From: Eucalyptus grandis
Lineage: Eukaryota > Streptophyta > Magnoliopsida > Myrtales > Myrtaceae
Direction: 5' to 3'
DNA: 64,000 bases
NCBI RefSeq assembly: GCF_016545825.1
Contig: NC_052616.1
Coordinates: 12,462,001-12,526,000, forward strand
The notes beneath the pieces are model-generated. The model was given only the letters and a program-made list of their open reading frames with translations, made no database searches and had not been told where the DNA came from. The position numbers and the translations under genes were made by a program. Numbering within the stretch: the first letter of the stretch is position 1; each line of letters starts with the position of its first letter. This document shows, piece by piece, positions 11,651-22,145 of the stretch.

Positions 11651-12468
11651 ACGAACCTACCTGGTCAGCTTGAGGACGTCGCCGGGAAGGTCTTCGAACA
11701 AGCCCGTGCGTGACTAAGCCGCTCTCGGTTGCTCATATCGCTCTCTTCGTTCGTCTGCTCTCTCCGCCAGATTCGAGCTTCTTCCCCTCCCCGGAGCTCT
11801 CCCTATTCCCCTTCTGTTCTCGTTTGGGGGGAAGAGCTGCAACGGACAACGGCGGCCGAACGGGCCTCTGGCAACGGTTAGCTACTCCCTCGAGCTTCCT
11901 TCCTCCCTTTGGTTCGCTCTGTGTTTCTCTCTTTGTGTGCTCTCTTCTCTCCCCTCTCCTTCTCTCGCTCTTTGGTTTTAAAATCGCCCCCTCCTTTCCT
12001 CTTTCTCTCCTCCCATTTTTGAGCAACCAGCCGGTGCGAATGGCTTCGTAGCTGCTAGCTTGCCGGCCGGACTGCCCCCGACCCACGGATTGCGTCGCTT
12101 GCCTGCCACCCTGATCCGCCTGCTCCTCTATCGCTGCCCCTGTTTTTATTCTCTTTTGAAGGTCTGCATGCGAAGGAGGAAGACAGCCAGGTATGGGCTG
12201 CGTGAAGCAAAAAAAGGAAAAAGAAAGTTGGGCTGGGCCACGCGTGGAAAGGAAAGGAAGAGGGCTAGACCACGCGAAGGAGAAAAAGAGGCGGGTCGGG
12301 CCAAGGCCGGATCCGGCCCGACCCGACCCGACCCATGAGCGTTTACCCTTTTTTTCTTTTTCTTTTTCTTTCTTTTGGTTTTTGCTTTTTTTTTTTTTTT
12401 TTAGCGACTAATTCCTAATTTTGTATGCGATTAAGTTTTAAGTAAAACAGTAAAATTTAGGTGTCAAC
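11650..12468 (-). repeat. Partial Tat/Ogre-type LTR, probably the host of element C
   Basis: On the minus strand this starts TGTTGACACCTAAATTTTAC at 12468, matching the start of the solo LTR at 33820 (TGTTGACACCTAATTTAGG). It then runs into a pyrimidine/GC-rich leader like that of the solo LTR. A TATA-like ATAAAAA lies near 12145-12153 on the minus strand. The other end (expected GGTCGCGACA) is not seen before the C LTR. So C seems to have inserted into this LTR, with its remainder left of the window. The ORFs here are low-complexity and on both strands; I do not call genes. Confidence 0.5.
12305..12318. repeat. GC-rich palindrome in the LTR leader
   Basis: GGCCGGATCCGGCC is a perfect 14-bp palindrome. 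It is flanked by the inverted pair CGGGTCGGGCC / GGCCCGACCCG and by three more CCCGA-type units, so the transcript could form a stable hairpin. Confidence 0.8.
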
Positions 12469-13464
12469 AATGAAGTTTAATAATTTTCCGTTCAATCTTA
12501 TTTTTCATAAATTTATTTTTTGGCACTTTAAATTTTATAACTTGTTTATCATTTCATCTTTCAATTTAGTGGGCCGCCTATGTAGTTGTGATTGCACATG
12601 AACGATAATCACGGCAATAATCACGGCATGCACGAGAATTCAACCTAATATGTACCTTGTAGATGTGTGACCATTTTTTCCCCTTTCGAAAAGGAAAATG
12701 CCTATTTGCTTTTAACCGTACCATTATATTCAAATAATATATATAAAAGCAGTGAGACATACGCAATGTATTGACATTGCAAAGCATTTAAGGCAAGACA
12801 AATATACATACTATAGTCGATCCTAATCATCACTTTGTCAATACCTCAATCTCTTATGTGGTTTGTCAATTCATTTATAAGAAGTTACAAAAACAATAGC
12901 CCACTAAGGAAATAAGCGGCTAGACTAATTGAATGTGCCTGTTACTTAAGTCGAAAATATCTACATTTTTCACTTGCTTGTATTAGGTGATATTTTGAGT
13001 CCAACTTCTCATACAGATCAAATTTGCCTCTTTGGTCCCATTGGAGGTAGGCCATTGACAGTGAAACTGAAGGTGATAGGCCATCCAAAGTAAAACATTG
13101 AGCCCGAAAGACTTTTGACATTTTGCCTTCAGTCACCCCAAGTATCCTTCCACATCAAACTATGGAGTGGCTAAGGAGACGCCCTAGAATTCCGATCCAT
13201 AAAATTGCTTACCGTGAAGGCTACGGCATTACGGTCTCCTCTGTCTCTTCTATGACATAAGTGCTAAAATAACAAATGCAAAAATTATATTAAGAAAGAA
13301 AGACCATATCATGTCACCCTCATTAGTGTACATCGTTCAGCCTTTGGTCATTTTGATCTTGATGTTCCATACATGCTGTTTCACTCAAAAAGTGAAAATC
13401 ATTCACCAAATATGTTGATGTTAGTTTTTTATAAGGAAATCTTGCACAATAAGTTACTTAGCTA

Positions 13465-13468
<4 letters not shown>

Positions 13469-13531
<63 letters not shown>
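13469..13531. repeat. (TA)n microsatellite
   Basis: About 31 uninterrupted TA units lie here, in AT-rich spacer. Tracts of this type are usually polymorphic. Confidence 0.97.
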
Positions 13532-13533
<2 letters not shown>

Positions 13534-13712
13534 AGTGTGGCTTAGCTGACCGTCCTCCATCCAGTAAAGGAGTGACAGTCAACTAATGATCGTTGATTTT
13601 GTGACTAAACCGGTTGACTTTTTCAACGGGTTTCATCTCACCTATTTTTTTTTTATATTTTTATTATAAGCTTAAATTGAAAGGTAAAATCTTAAGATGA
13701 CCCACACAATCA

Positions 13713-14410
13713 ATTTTCATGAATATGATAAAAAAATAAAGTAGATACTAAAATATAAATAATCACAAGTACAAAATATTATCACCTACTGAAAAGAAAT
13801 CATTAATGTCATTATATAGATCTAGTAAATTTAAAAGATGAAAAAACAGTTGAGACGTTGGCTTTGCAATTAATAACAATTCATTGTTAGCTTTTCAGTC
13901 CTTTCGCCAAAATCAAATTACTTTAGACGAATTCTTTGGTGATCTAAAATTAAGACCAATGATATCGATTATGCATAAAACGAACGAAGTAAAGAAAAGA
14001 ACAAAATAAGAATAATGAATTAGTAGAGAAAAATAAAATAAAAATGTAATAAGTTTAGGAATTTTCATGAATATGATAAAAAAATAAAGTAGATACTAAA
14101 ATATAAATAATCACAAGTACAAAATATTATCACCTACTGAAAAGAAATCATTAATGTCATTATATAGATCTAGTAAATTTAAAAGATGAAAAAACAGTTG
14201 AGACGTTGGCTTTGCAATTAATAACAATTCATTGTTAGCTTTTCAGTCCTTTCGCCAAAATCAAATTACTTTAGACGAATTCTTTGGTGATCTAAAATTA
14301 AGACCAGTGATATCGATTATGCATAAAACGAACGAAGTAAAGAAAAGAACAAAATAAGAATAATGAATTAGTAGAGAAAAAAATAAAATAAAAATGTAAT
14401 AAGTTTAGGA
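13713..14410. repeat. 348-bp near-perfect tandem duplication
   Basis: The segment 13713-14060 is repeated immediately at 14061-14410. By eye the copies differ by one A/G substitution (AGACCAATG versus AGACCAGTG) and two extra A bases in an A-run. A 6-bp start of a third unit (ATTTTC) follows. No coding frame is seen. Near-identity indicates a recent duplication or an assembly artefact. Confidence 0.95.
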
Positions 14411-17400
14411 ATTTTCGAACCATTTTTCCCTATATTAATAAATAACATGAAATGGCATAATATTTTTTTTCATGAAATCATCAAACACCTTTTATAACAC
14501 CAACTTGACATGTCGCATTTGAATTTTTAAATTCATTTGTGTAATAGATTATCCTATATCACTATGACATATCAGAGTCATATGAATTTTCCCATAATTC
14601 TGTAAAGGATAATTCAGTAAAAACGTATTCCAACATCACAACATTCTATAGAAAAAAAGAACCTTTCCAATGATTTGAAATAAAGTTAAGAGTTCATATG
14701 TGTAAGTTGTTAAACATTCAGACTGATTAGTATTAAATAATATTTATACTTTTAAAAAATGAAACACAATGGTCCTATTTCTAAATACAAGTTTGTGAGT
14801 CAGTTTCAATCTATCACTATTGTCGTAAATTTAGTACAAACTTATCTCTCCTCTTTTGCCATATTTTTCGTCATTTCTTATTAAATGAACCGGCAGAGAT
14901 ATAATACTTTTTCTCGTCGTTCTAATAGTAGCCAACCTTGCCCCGCACTTCGCAGGGGTGGGATGAGGATAGAGATGGGGACTTCCCCGGCCTCTGCTCA
15001 TTCAGATCCTATAAATTGGATTTTTATATTCAATTTAAGAAAATTCTGTTAAAATCGTTGATTTTTTAGATTTCGTGTTTATGTTTATACTCATAAAACT
15101 AAATCACTTTTCAAATTATATGCTCCTCAAGCAAAGAATTTTACATTTAACTTAAGATGATCTCTATGAAATTATCTTTCATGTAGGATACCATATTAGT
15201 TTAAAGAAAAAATAGTTTCAAAAGCTCTTGGTAACTCACTTAAATTGCAAGCTAATGTCTGGAAGAGCATCGGAAGTGGCAATTCCTTGGTGACTCGAAC
15301 ACAACTACAAATTTTCCAAGAAAAGCACGAACTTGATACGACTACACTCGAAATTGGCATGTTTTCGTTCATTTTAAAGAAGAAACAATTTATACACATT
15401 GTAACATTGGTCTACCAACACAAAATGACATAAATAACCGACATGAATATCTTGACATGACACAGATTGCTAATGCTCTGTTACGAAAGTTCAATCGAAT
15501 ATACATTCAAATGAACAAAAGCAAGGCCCTTTCTACTTGTGAACCAAGAGAACCTTTACTCCAATCTCCTTGGTTTCCATGGACAATGAAATTTTTTACA
15601 ACGTGGTCCACCATGTATATTAATTGGCTTCTCAATAGTATCTACTCATCTCAATTACGTCTCTATATTACAACAGAACATTCATTCATTGCTGATGCAT
15701 AAATGGACAGACACAAGTTAGAATCTTCAGAAGAATGATAACTTTCATGAGCAAGAAAACAACATCTCCATATTACTATAGCAAATAAACATAGATCAGA
15801 ATCTTCACAAATGCATGTATAACTTTTCTCGACAAGCTACTTAAAGACAGAGCATTAAATATCTAGCTGCATATTTTCTTGTCTGCCAGACCTTTCCTCA
15901 CCTTTTTCCATCCTTTTGCCATTTTCTTGGAGCAGCACAAGAACCACATCCTCTTCTCATCAATGATCAAGTTTTCTATCACAACATCGATTGAAAACCC
16001 AACTCCGGTGCCAACTAGCACAATTCTCCAATCCAAGTTGAAGAGACACTCTTCTTCTTCATCCACTTTGAAATATGATGGTGGTGGTGGAGTGTTCTCA
16101 CCATTTGTGCATTTATTTGGCAAGGGACTTCCACACAAACCATTATTCATTGCAAATGAATTGCTCTCAAACGTATCAAATTGCGTTCCACGTGGTATTG
16201 GTCCTGATAGATGATTGTGAGAGACATCGAAAACCGAAAGAAATGTGAGGCGGGCTAGTTGTTGAGGAATCTCTCCCACAAGATTGTTTCGAGAAAGATC
16301 CAGTGCTTCGAGCACTGTCAGGTTGGCCAAGGAAGGAGGGATGCTACCATTGAGGAGGTTGTTTGAAAGGTTGAGCATGCGAAGTGATTTCAAATCTCCA
16401 ATGAGTTCAGGAATGAACCCTTCAAACTTGTTGTTGGAGAGGTCAATTGCCATGAGGACCTCTGGAATCTTTGCATATTCCTTTTTCGTGCCCTTATTCA
16501 TCAATTTCATTGCATAAGTCATACTTATTTCAGAAAATGAATCATAAGCCCAATCAATAGATTGAATAATATTCAAATATGCCAACTCATCTTGACCAAT
16601 CACGACCTTCATGGCTTGGCAACTCTTCAACAAGTTGGAAGGAAATTCGCCATTGAAGTTGTTGTTGGAAATGTCCAGGATGTGTAAACTGGTGAAGTTG
16701 AGCTGGCTTAGATTAGATTCTATGGGACCATGGAAACTATTTGACTGCAAGCCAATTGCTTTTAGGTAGGCCAATTCCGATAGCCAAAATGGGAATGTAT
16801 CATTAATTTGGTTGTCACCAAGGTTCAAATACTCCAGCATTTTGCAATTTCCTAAAGATCTCGGAACAATCCCACTTAGTTGGTTTTCTCTAACGTCAAT
16901 CATCCTCAATGCACAACCATCTAGGTAACCATGAGGAATCATGCCATTGAATTTATTTCTCGCAAGGTTTAATAAAATCAAAGGACCAATACTTCCCAAA
17001 CAAGAAGGAAGTGTGCCATTCAGAGCATTGTTGGACAAATCGAGCATGGCAAGTGAGCTCACTTTACAAATGGATGTTGGAATATCCCCAAATAGGCCAT
17101 TGTTGGAGATGTTGTATAGCTTAACCAAGGGAGGTGGGATGGGGAGGTTTGTTTCTAGCAAGTTAGAACTAACGTCAACATAAAACAAGTTTGTCAAAGG
17201 AAGATCATTTAGGTTGTTTTTTAAGCCGGTTAAAAGATTGTGAGAAAGATCTACATACCGGAGAGATTCTTTGCTATTGTTCTAGATCCATCTAGGAATG
17301 GTCCCTCGAATTCTGTTGTGTGGTAAGTTTAACCACACCAATTCGCTTAAGTAGCTTATAAACCGTGGGAACTCGGTCAAGTTGCATGAATCCAAGTATA

Positions 17401-17825
17401 AGTAGGCGAGCTTCAATGTAGTGGCATTGATGAATGACTTGGTGAAAGATATGTTGTTGTTGGACAAATATAAGGTTGTCAAGTTCTTGAGTGTGAATAG
17501 ATCATTCACATCGAGAACACTATTGAGATTAAGCAACCCAAGATAAAGCCTTTGAAGATCCTTCAGATGCAATGCGCCCAAAATATCACCGTACAAGTCG
17601 TTGCCAGAAAGATCGAGATAAGTCAAATGCTTCAGGTTCTCAAATGAAGATGGAAATCCACCACTTAACCGATTACCTACCAAATAAATTGAAAAAAAGA
17701 CACAAGACAAAGGAGCGTTTGTTACCCTATCAATTTCAATTCCCTTTTTCTCTTTGGCTAAATAATCTCCTCACTTGAAAATATTAGGTCCAAGTCGTTA
17801 TGCACTAGCCCACTCAGACAAATAG

Positions 17826-18553
17826 GCATTTGAGGGGCCCACTGTCAAAAATTGGAAAGTCTCTCTCCCTCTCCTCCTCTCTACACCGATCTTTCGAGCT
17901 CCATCCCTGCTCGCTCCCTCCCGGACCACTGCCAAAACCCCTGCCGCAACAGCCACGGGAAAAACCAGAGACGAGGACTTCCTCCTCTACCTCGAGGCTT
18001 ACCTCGACAACGCTTTCAAGATCTCTAGGTATGCCACAAAGATCATCATATCCTCCTCCCTCCTTCCCAAAACCCAACCCCTCCATGGCCGCCTCAAGAG
18101 CTTTGAGTCCAGCATCAGCCTGAGCCAAAAGGCCTTTCGGCTGGCCTAGTTGTCGAGGAAGTGAACACTCTCTGGGCCTCACACCTCTACTCTGGGTAGG
18201 ACCTGATCCTCTCCCTCATCACCTATGGCCGCAAGGGGACATACTACGCCGTCAAGTAGTTCATCTGATTGGTGAAATCGGGCTTCATCGATGGCCACCA
18301 CTTGTGTGTTCGATTAGCGCGTAGGCTGAGTTCTTCATGTACAGTGGGAGCGTCAATCTGAAAATTAGGGATTTGAGGAGGTTGCGAGAGGACGAGATGC
18401 ACGTCGACCCAACCATCAAGATCACGACGTCCCGGGGGATTAATTGAGGAATTTTTTTTTTTCTTTCGGTCAAAAAATTGAGGAAGTTAAGGGAGAAGAA
18501 GTTGATGAAGAAGCTGTTCGTGGTTTAGGACCTGGCTGAACTTGTCAAGCTAG
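17826..18553 (+). pseudogene. PEX11A-like (peroxisomal membrane protein 11) gene fragment
   Basis: PEX11 proteins drive peroxisome elongation and division. On the plus strand from 17970 the translation reads DEDFLLYLEAYLDNAFKIS, then RYATKIIISSSLLP, GRLKSFESSISLSQKAFRL. After a frameshift it continues LILSLITYGRKGTYYAVK, LVKSGFIDGHH, SGSVNLKIRDLRRLRED and DLAELVKL. The order and spacing match what I know of the plant PEX11A subgroup. Several stops and a short deletion near LDNAFKIS break it. No introns are visible, so it could be a retrocopy or a captured intron-poor gene. It lies antisense to the LRR gene. Family naming rests on memory of the motif pattern, not on a search. Confidence 0.65.
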
Positions 18554-18800
18554 AAGGCCTTTCGGCTCAGGCCCTCACTGGAATCGAAGCTCTTGAGGCG
18601 GCGATGGTAGTTTTGCTCGTGGCTGTCGCAGCGAGGGTTTTGGTCGTGGTCGGGGTGGGAGCAAGCAGCGATGGAGCTCGAGAAATCGGGTTCCATGGAG
18701 TTGTAGATGGAGGAGGAAAGAGATCCGTCCGAACCGGCAAAGAGAGACTTCTAATGGTGGGCCCTCATAAGTCGTCCATTGAGTGGGTTAGTGCATAGAT
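18540..18800 (-). pseudogene. Second, inverted PEX11A-like 5' fragment
   Basis: On the minus strand from 18800, this repeats the upstream part of the 17805-18150 copy: TATGCACTAACCCACTCA, GAGGGCCCAC, AAGTCTCTCT, CTCGAGCTCCAT, GACAGCCACG, then coding-like RRLKSFDSSEGLSRKAF. It lacks the stretch around EDFLLYLEAY present in the other copy, so it is a shorter, separately diverged copy. With the plus-strand copy it forms an imperfect inverted repeat with arms of about 250-350 bp and a loop of about 400 bp. Confidence 0.75.
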
Positions 18801-19929
18801 GACATGACGTCACAATTGCGCTTAATATAACCAAAAAGAAACTATTACCTGAAATGTCAAAGGCGGTGAGTTTTGTCAAGTTGACCGTCCACTCCAAAGA
18901 ATCACCGCTCAAGTTATTGGAAGAGAGTCGTAGCACCGATAGTTGGGTAAGATTAGCAAAGGAAACAGGGATTTGACCATGCAAGTTATTTCCATCAAGG
19001 TCTAGTTCAGTGAGATGAGAAAGATTACCCATTGAAGAGGGAAGCAATCCTGAGAAATAGCAATGCCAGACGATTAGCTCATTTAAGAGATTAAAATTTC
19101 TAATTGAAGTGGGTATTTCTCCCGAGAAGTTGGTCTGCGAAAGGTATAAGGATTTCAATGGAGAACCCTAGTGCGGTTTGGGAAAAAAAACCCAGAAAGG
19201 TTGAAATTGTAAGCAACGGAAAAGACTTCCGATTTTGGCAGCTGAAAATTACTGACTGGAAAGTTTCCACTCAATTCACAAGAATCTAGCCTAAGCAATG
19301 TCAAGGAAGAGAAATTCGCTAGAATAGGAGGCAAAGGCAATAACAAGTTTACACAAGCAAGATCAAGTTCTTTTAGCCCAGTCAAGTTATGAACGAAGTC
19401 ACCCGTGTTGGGCATATGAAATGTCTCATACAAAGAAGTGGACATATCGAGAGAAACTAACTAGGAGAGTTGCGAGATATCATGAGGGATTTCACCAGAA
19501 AAGTTGGAGTAGGCGAGATGGAGGTATTGTAACTTCGAAAGATTGCTGAAGCCGTGTGGAATTGAGGAGAAGTTGAAGCTGTTGAAAGCGAGATCGAGCG
19601 ACTTCATGTGAACCAGTCGAAAGAGAGTGGTGTTAGGACTCATGGTGCCTGAGAGACAATTGCTACTGAGGTCGAGGGCGATCACTCGGCTGGTGACTTC
19701 ATCACATTCGACGCTGTCCCATGAACAACAATCTCCACTTCCATCCAGTGACCAGAAATCGACTTTTGGATCAACGCATCGCCAGTCTGTCGTGTTGCTT
19801 CTGAAACTTCTCTTGAATTCCATCAAGGCAGAGCTCTCGTCCGCATGACAAAGTACCTCAGCAAACCTAGTTCGAAAGAGACAGCAAGAATATCCAAGTA
19901 AGCAGCAGATATAATGATAAGGCTGCCAT

Positions 19930-21221
19930 ATTTTCTGCTTTTGTTTTTGTTATTTTGGTTACTGAAGTGAGTTTTCGAGGGAGAGTGCAACGTAGAAGGT
20001 TTTTATAGGCAGCAACAATTGGTTCTGGCAATGGAATTATCTTGCTACTTGGCCATTCTTAGTGCTTGACCTCAGAACTTTAAATGATTTTACGTATGCC
20101 TTCTGTATGGGTTTGAAAACTGCAGGATCGACGTATAAACATTTCTTTTATTATATAGGGCACAAGCGCAGTGGCTTGGCATTCTCCTTTTATCCATATT
20201 TCTCTGTCATACTTTTAATATAGAATCCATCTATTTCTTTTGGTGACATATTGGAAATTGGCGACAAGCTCCCATGTAAATTGTTCATGTCGTTTGACTT
20301 GACTCATAGCTTCATGGCTAAATTTCAAGTACAGATGTTCATAGTTGTTTGTTCAACAACATGGGTTGCTTGTGCAGACTTCCATCCATAAGCCATTTGT
20401 AGGTGGGCTCATGTCTCGCTAATTTTAAACTCACCTATACATCTGTTTTAAGTGTGAAATGAGAAACACCCAATTTAACATAAAAGTATCGAAAAAAATA
20501 TCAACACAATCAGAACATAAAAAGATGAAAGATCAAATTATATTATTGACATAGATGGATGTGCACTCAGAATAATCAAATAAGGACTGAAATAAGTGGG
20601 TACTGCACCTTTATTAGATAAAAGCAGGGCATAGAAGAAAAAAAAAAGGTCGTATGTGCGCATGTGCACGAATCAACAGAAACAGAGAGAGTTATGTGCG
20701 TGTGGATGTATGTGAACAAAATATATATGAGCCATGATTAAATTTCTTAATAACCTAATGTATTTTTGCTATCTATAATCCATATTGTTTTTGGATTAAC
20801 TTTTCTGCAAAAAGGTTTGGCTTAGTTTTATTTTTATGCTGCATTAGTGTTATCTTTGTTCATCTTTTCATTTCGTAAACCTTTATGTTTGATTCAATTT
20901 TATAAAAAAGTAGATACGGCTCTATAAGGGGGCAGCATGAAGACATTGATTTTATGGAAAAATCTTAAGTCGTACACCTCATTCAAGACTGCAACACTAA
21001 ACTGAGGGCTACGAAGAGGGTAAAAACTTGTTATCCTTCAAGCTTTCATTAGCCATTATTAAGATACATTAGACAGCTAAAAAAATCACGGTAAAAACAG
21101 TACATTAAGTTCTTCTTTGACCGGACAAAACTCAAAAGCAAGCGCCCACATAATTTCCGAGGGTGAAATAATTTCTCTTATTTTGAGGTAACTTCTATGT
21201 ACAACTCATGTTCTAATCTAT
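19930..21221. other. AT-rich spacer upstream of the receptor-like gene
   Basis: Apart from the TATA box near 20000-20007 there is no supported feature. No open frame here shows family similarity. Confidence 0.6.
20000..20007 (-). promoter_or_regulatory. TATA box of the receptor-like gene
   Basis: TATAAAAA on the minus strand lies 71 bp upstream of the proposed ATG at 19929. The spacing fits a short plant 5' leader and supports the chosen start. Confidence 0.6.
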
Positions 21222-21738
21222 GTAGCACCGACACTCTCCGGGAGCCTTCGTGTCGTGTCCGACACTCTGACATGTGTCCGACACGCTCCGACACGTCCCG
21301 ACACGCGGTCAACGAGTGTCGAAAAATCAGACACATGGTCAACTCTCTCTAACACGCTCCGACACGCGAGTCCAGAATTCCGACACAAGATTCCGACACG
21401 TACGGGGTCAATTTTAAAAATTTCTAATACTTGAGGAGTAAAAATATAAATATACAAAAAAATAAGTAATAAAAGAAGTAATAAAAAATGATATAAATAT
21501 ACATGCACGGGATCAATTTTTTTATTTTCAGTTTTGTTTTTTTAGAATTGTTTTATTCTTTTAAAAGTCTTTTATTATGAAAGAAGTAATAAAAAATGAT
21601 AAATAAATAAATTTAAAAATATCATTACAGTATTTTTCTTTAAACAATGTTTTTTTCCTCTATGTTCTATGTATTATTGTAACAAATTAAAATAATGAAT
21701 GATATTATTTAATATTTTTGGGTAAATTAATTCTAGGC

Positions 21739-21818
<80 letters not shown>

Positions 21819-21917
21819 ATTATTATTATTATTTATGTATTTATATATAAAAATATTTTTAATATATAACGTGTCACATGTAGGTGTGGGTGTGTCGCGT
21901 GTCCATGTCGGTGCTAC
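21222..21917. mobile_element. MITE-like element with GTAGCACCGACA termini
   Basis: GTAGCACCGACA at 21222-21233 is matched by its exact reverse complement TGTCGGTGCTAC at 21906-21917, so the ends are terminal inverted repeats of a 696-bp element with no coding capacity. The left arm is rich in repeated TCCGACACG-type motifs, and the right arm ends with the related GTGTCGCGTGTCC. The superfamily cannot be fixed because the target duplication is ambiguous (possibly TA). A long ATT microsatellite lies inside. Confidence 0.75.
21739..21833. repeat. (TTA)n microsatellite
   Basis: About 31 trinucleotide units with one interruption near 21811 lie inside the MITE-like element. Confidence 0.95.
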
Positions 21918-22145
21918 GTAAATTAGCATAACATATGTTGAAAGGGTAGTGTGTTAACCTTATAGATTTCTTTGATCATCTCTCCCCTTGTTTGGAAAGA
22001 AATCAACACACTAAAACAGGAAGACATACCATAAATTCAACAATCACAAAATGAGTTGAGTTATAGAAAGTATTACTTGTATATTCACACTGCCCAAACT
22101 CATACAAATTAGGCTACCACCATAATGAGAATCGCAAACTATTTA

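Larger units (their letters stand above)
12469..15862. other. AT-rich spacer, no gene recognised
   Basis: This 3.4-kb intergenic stretch lies between the nested elements and the receptor-like gene. Apart from the microsatellite and the tandem duplication listed separately, I see no supported gene. Short frames at 15245-15433 and 15457-15702 have no features I recognise. A short GC-rich patch near 14930-14990 stands out from the AT-rich background but I cannot assign it. Confidence 0.6.
17679..18843. mobile_element. 1165-bp insert in the LRR gene, flanked by AGGTAAT, intron-like
   Basis: On the gene strand the LRR frame reads into TTTCAGGTAAT, then 1165 bp of unrelated sequence, then AGGTAATCGG, where the LRR frame resumes. 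AGGTAAT is therefore present at 18844-18850 and 17672-17678, like a 7-bp target-site duplication. Splicing at AG/GT in both copies (intron 17677-18848) would give an exact frame, Asp-Ile-Ser-Gly-Asn-Arg-Leu-Ser. A T-rich stretch precedes the acceptor. Inside lie two opposed gene fragments (see next entries). I see no terminal inverted repeat at the very ends. It is either an insertion that makes its own splice sites, or an older intron later invaded. Confidence 0.75.
15863..19929 (-). pseudogene. LRR receptor-like protein (Cf-9 type), pseudogene with internal insertion
   Basis: Members of this family are plasma-membrane receptors without a kinase that sense microbial or developmental signals with partner kinases. 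The likely start at 19929 (MAALSLYLLLTWIFLLSL) is a signal peptide. A one-base frameshift follows before CHADESSALMEFKRSF, the LRR N-cap, with the paired-Cys segment GDCCSWDSVECD. A long series of extracellular LRRs follows. The C-terminal end has DNQINDTFPFWL, an island-like stretch, LRRs ending HNHLSGPIPRGTQFDTF and GLCGSPLPNKC, an acidic patch, a weak membrane helix and a short basic tail. Damage: frameshift near 19860-19880, TAG at 19458-19460, frameshift at a T-run near 19182-19190 (minus strand), TAG at 19168-19170, TAG at about 17284, and a 1165-bp insert. It is probably dead, though most LRR sequence is well preserved. Confidence 0.9.

Noticed and set aside
11710..12411. Frames of 60-117 codons near the Tat-type LTR leader as genes
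   Set aside because: Composition is Ser/Pro/Arg low complexity, frames occur on both strands, and the region matches LTR leader structure.
17814..18182. 122-codon minus-strand frame and 97-codon plus frame as coding
   Set aside because: They are out of frame with the PEX11A-like reading, which explains the region better.
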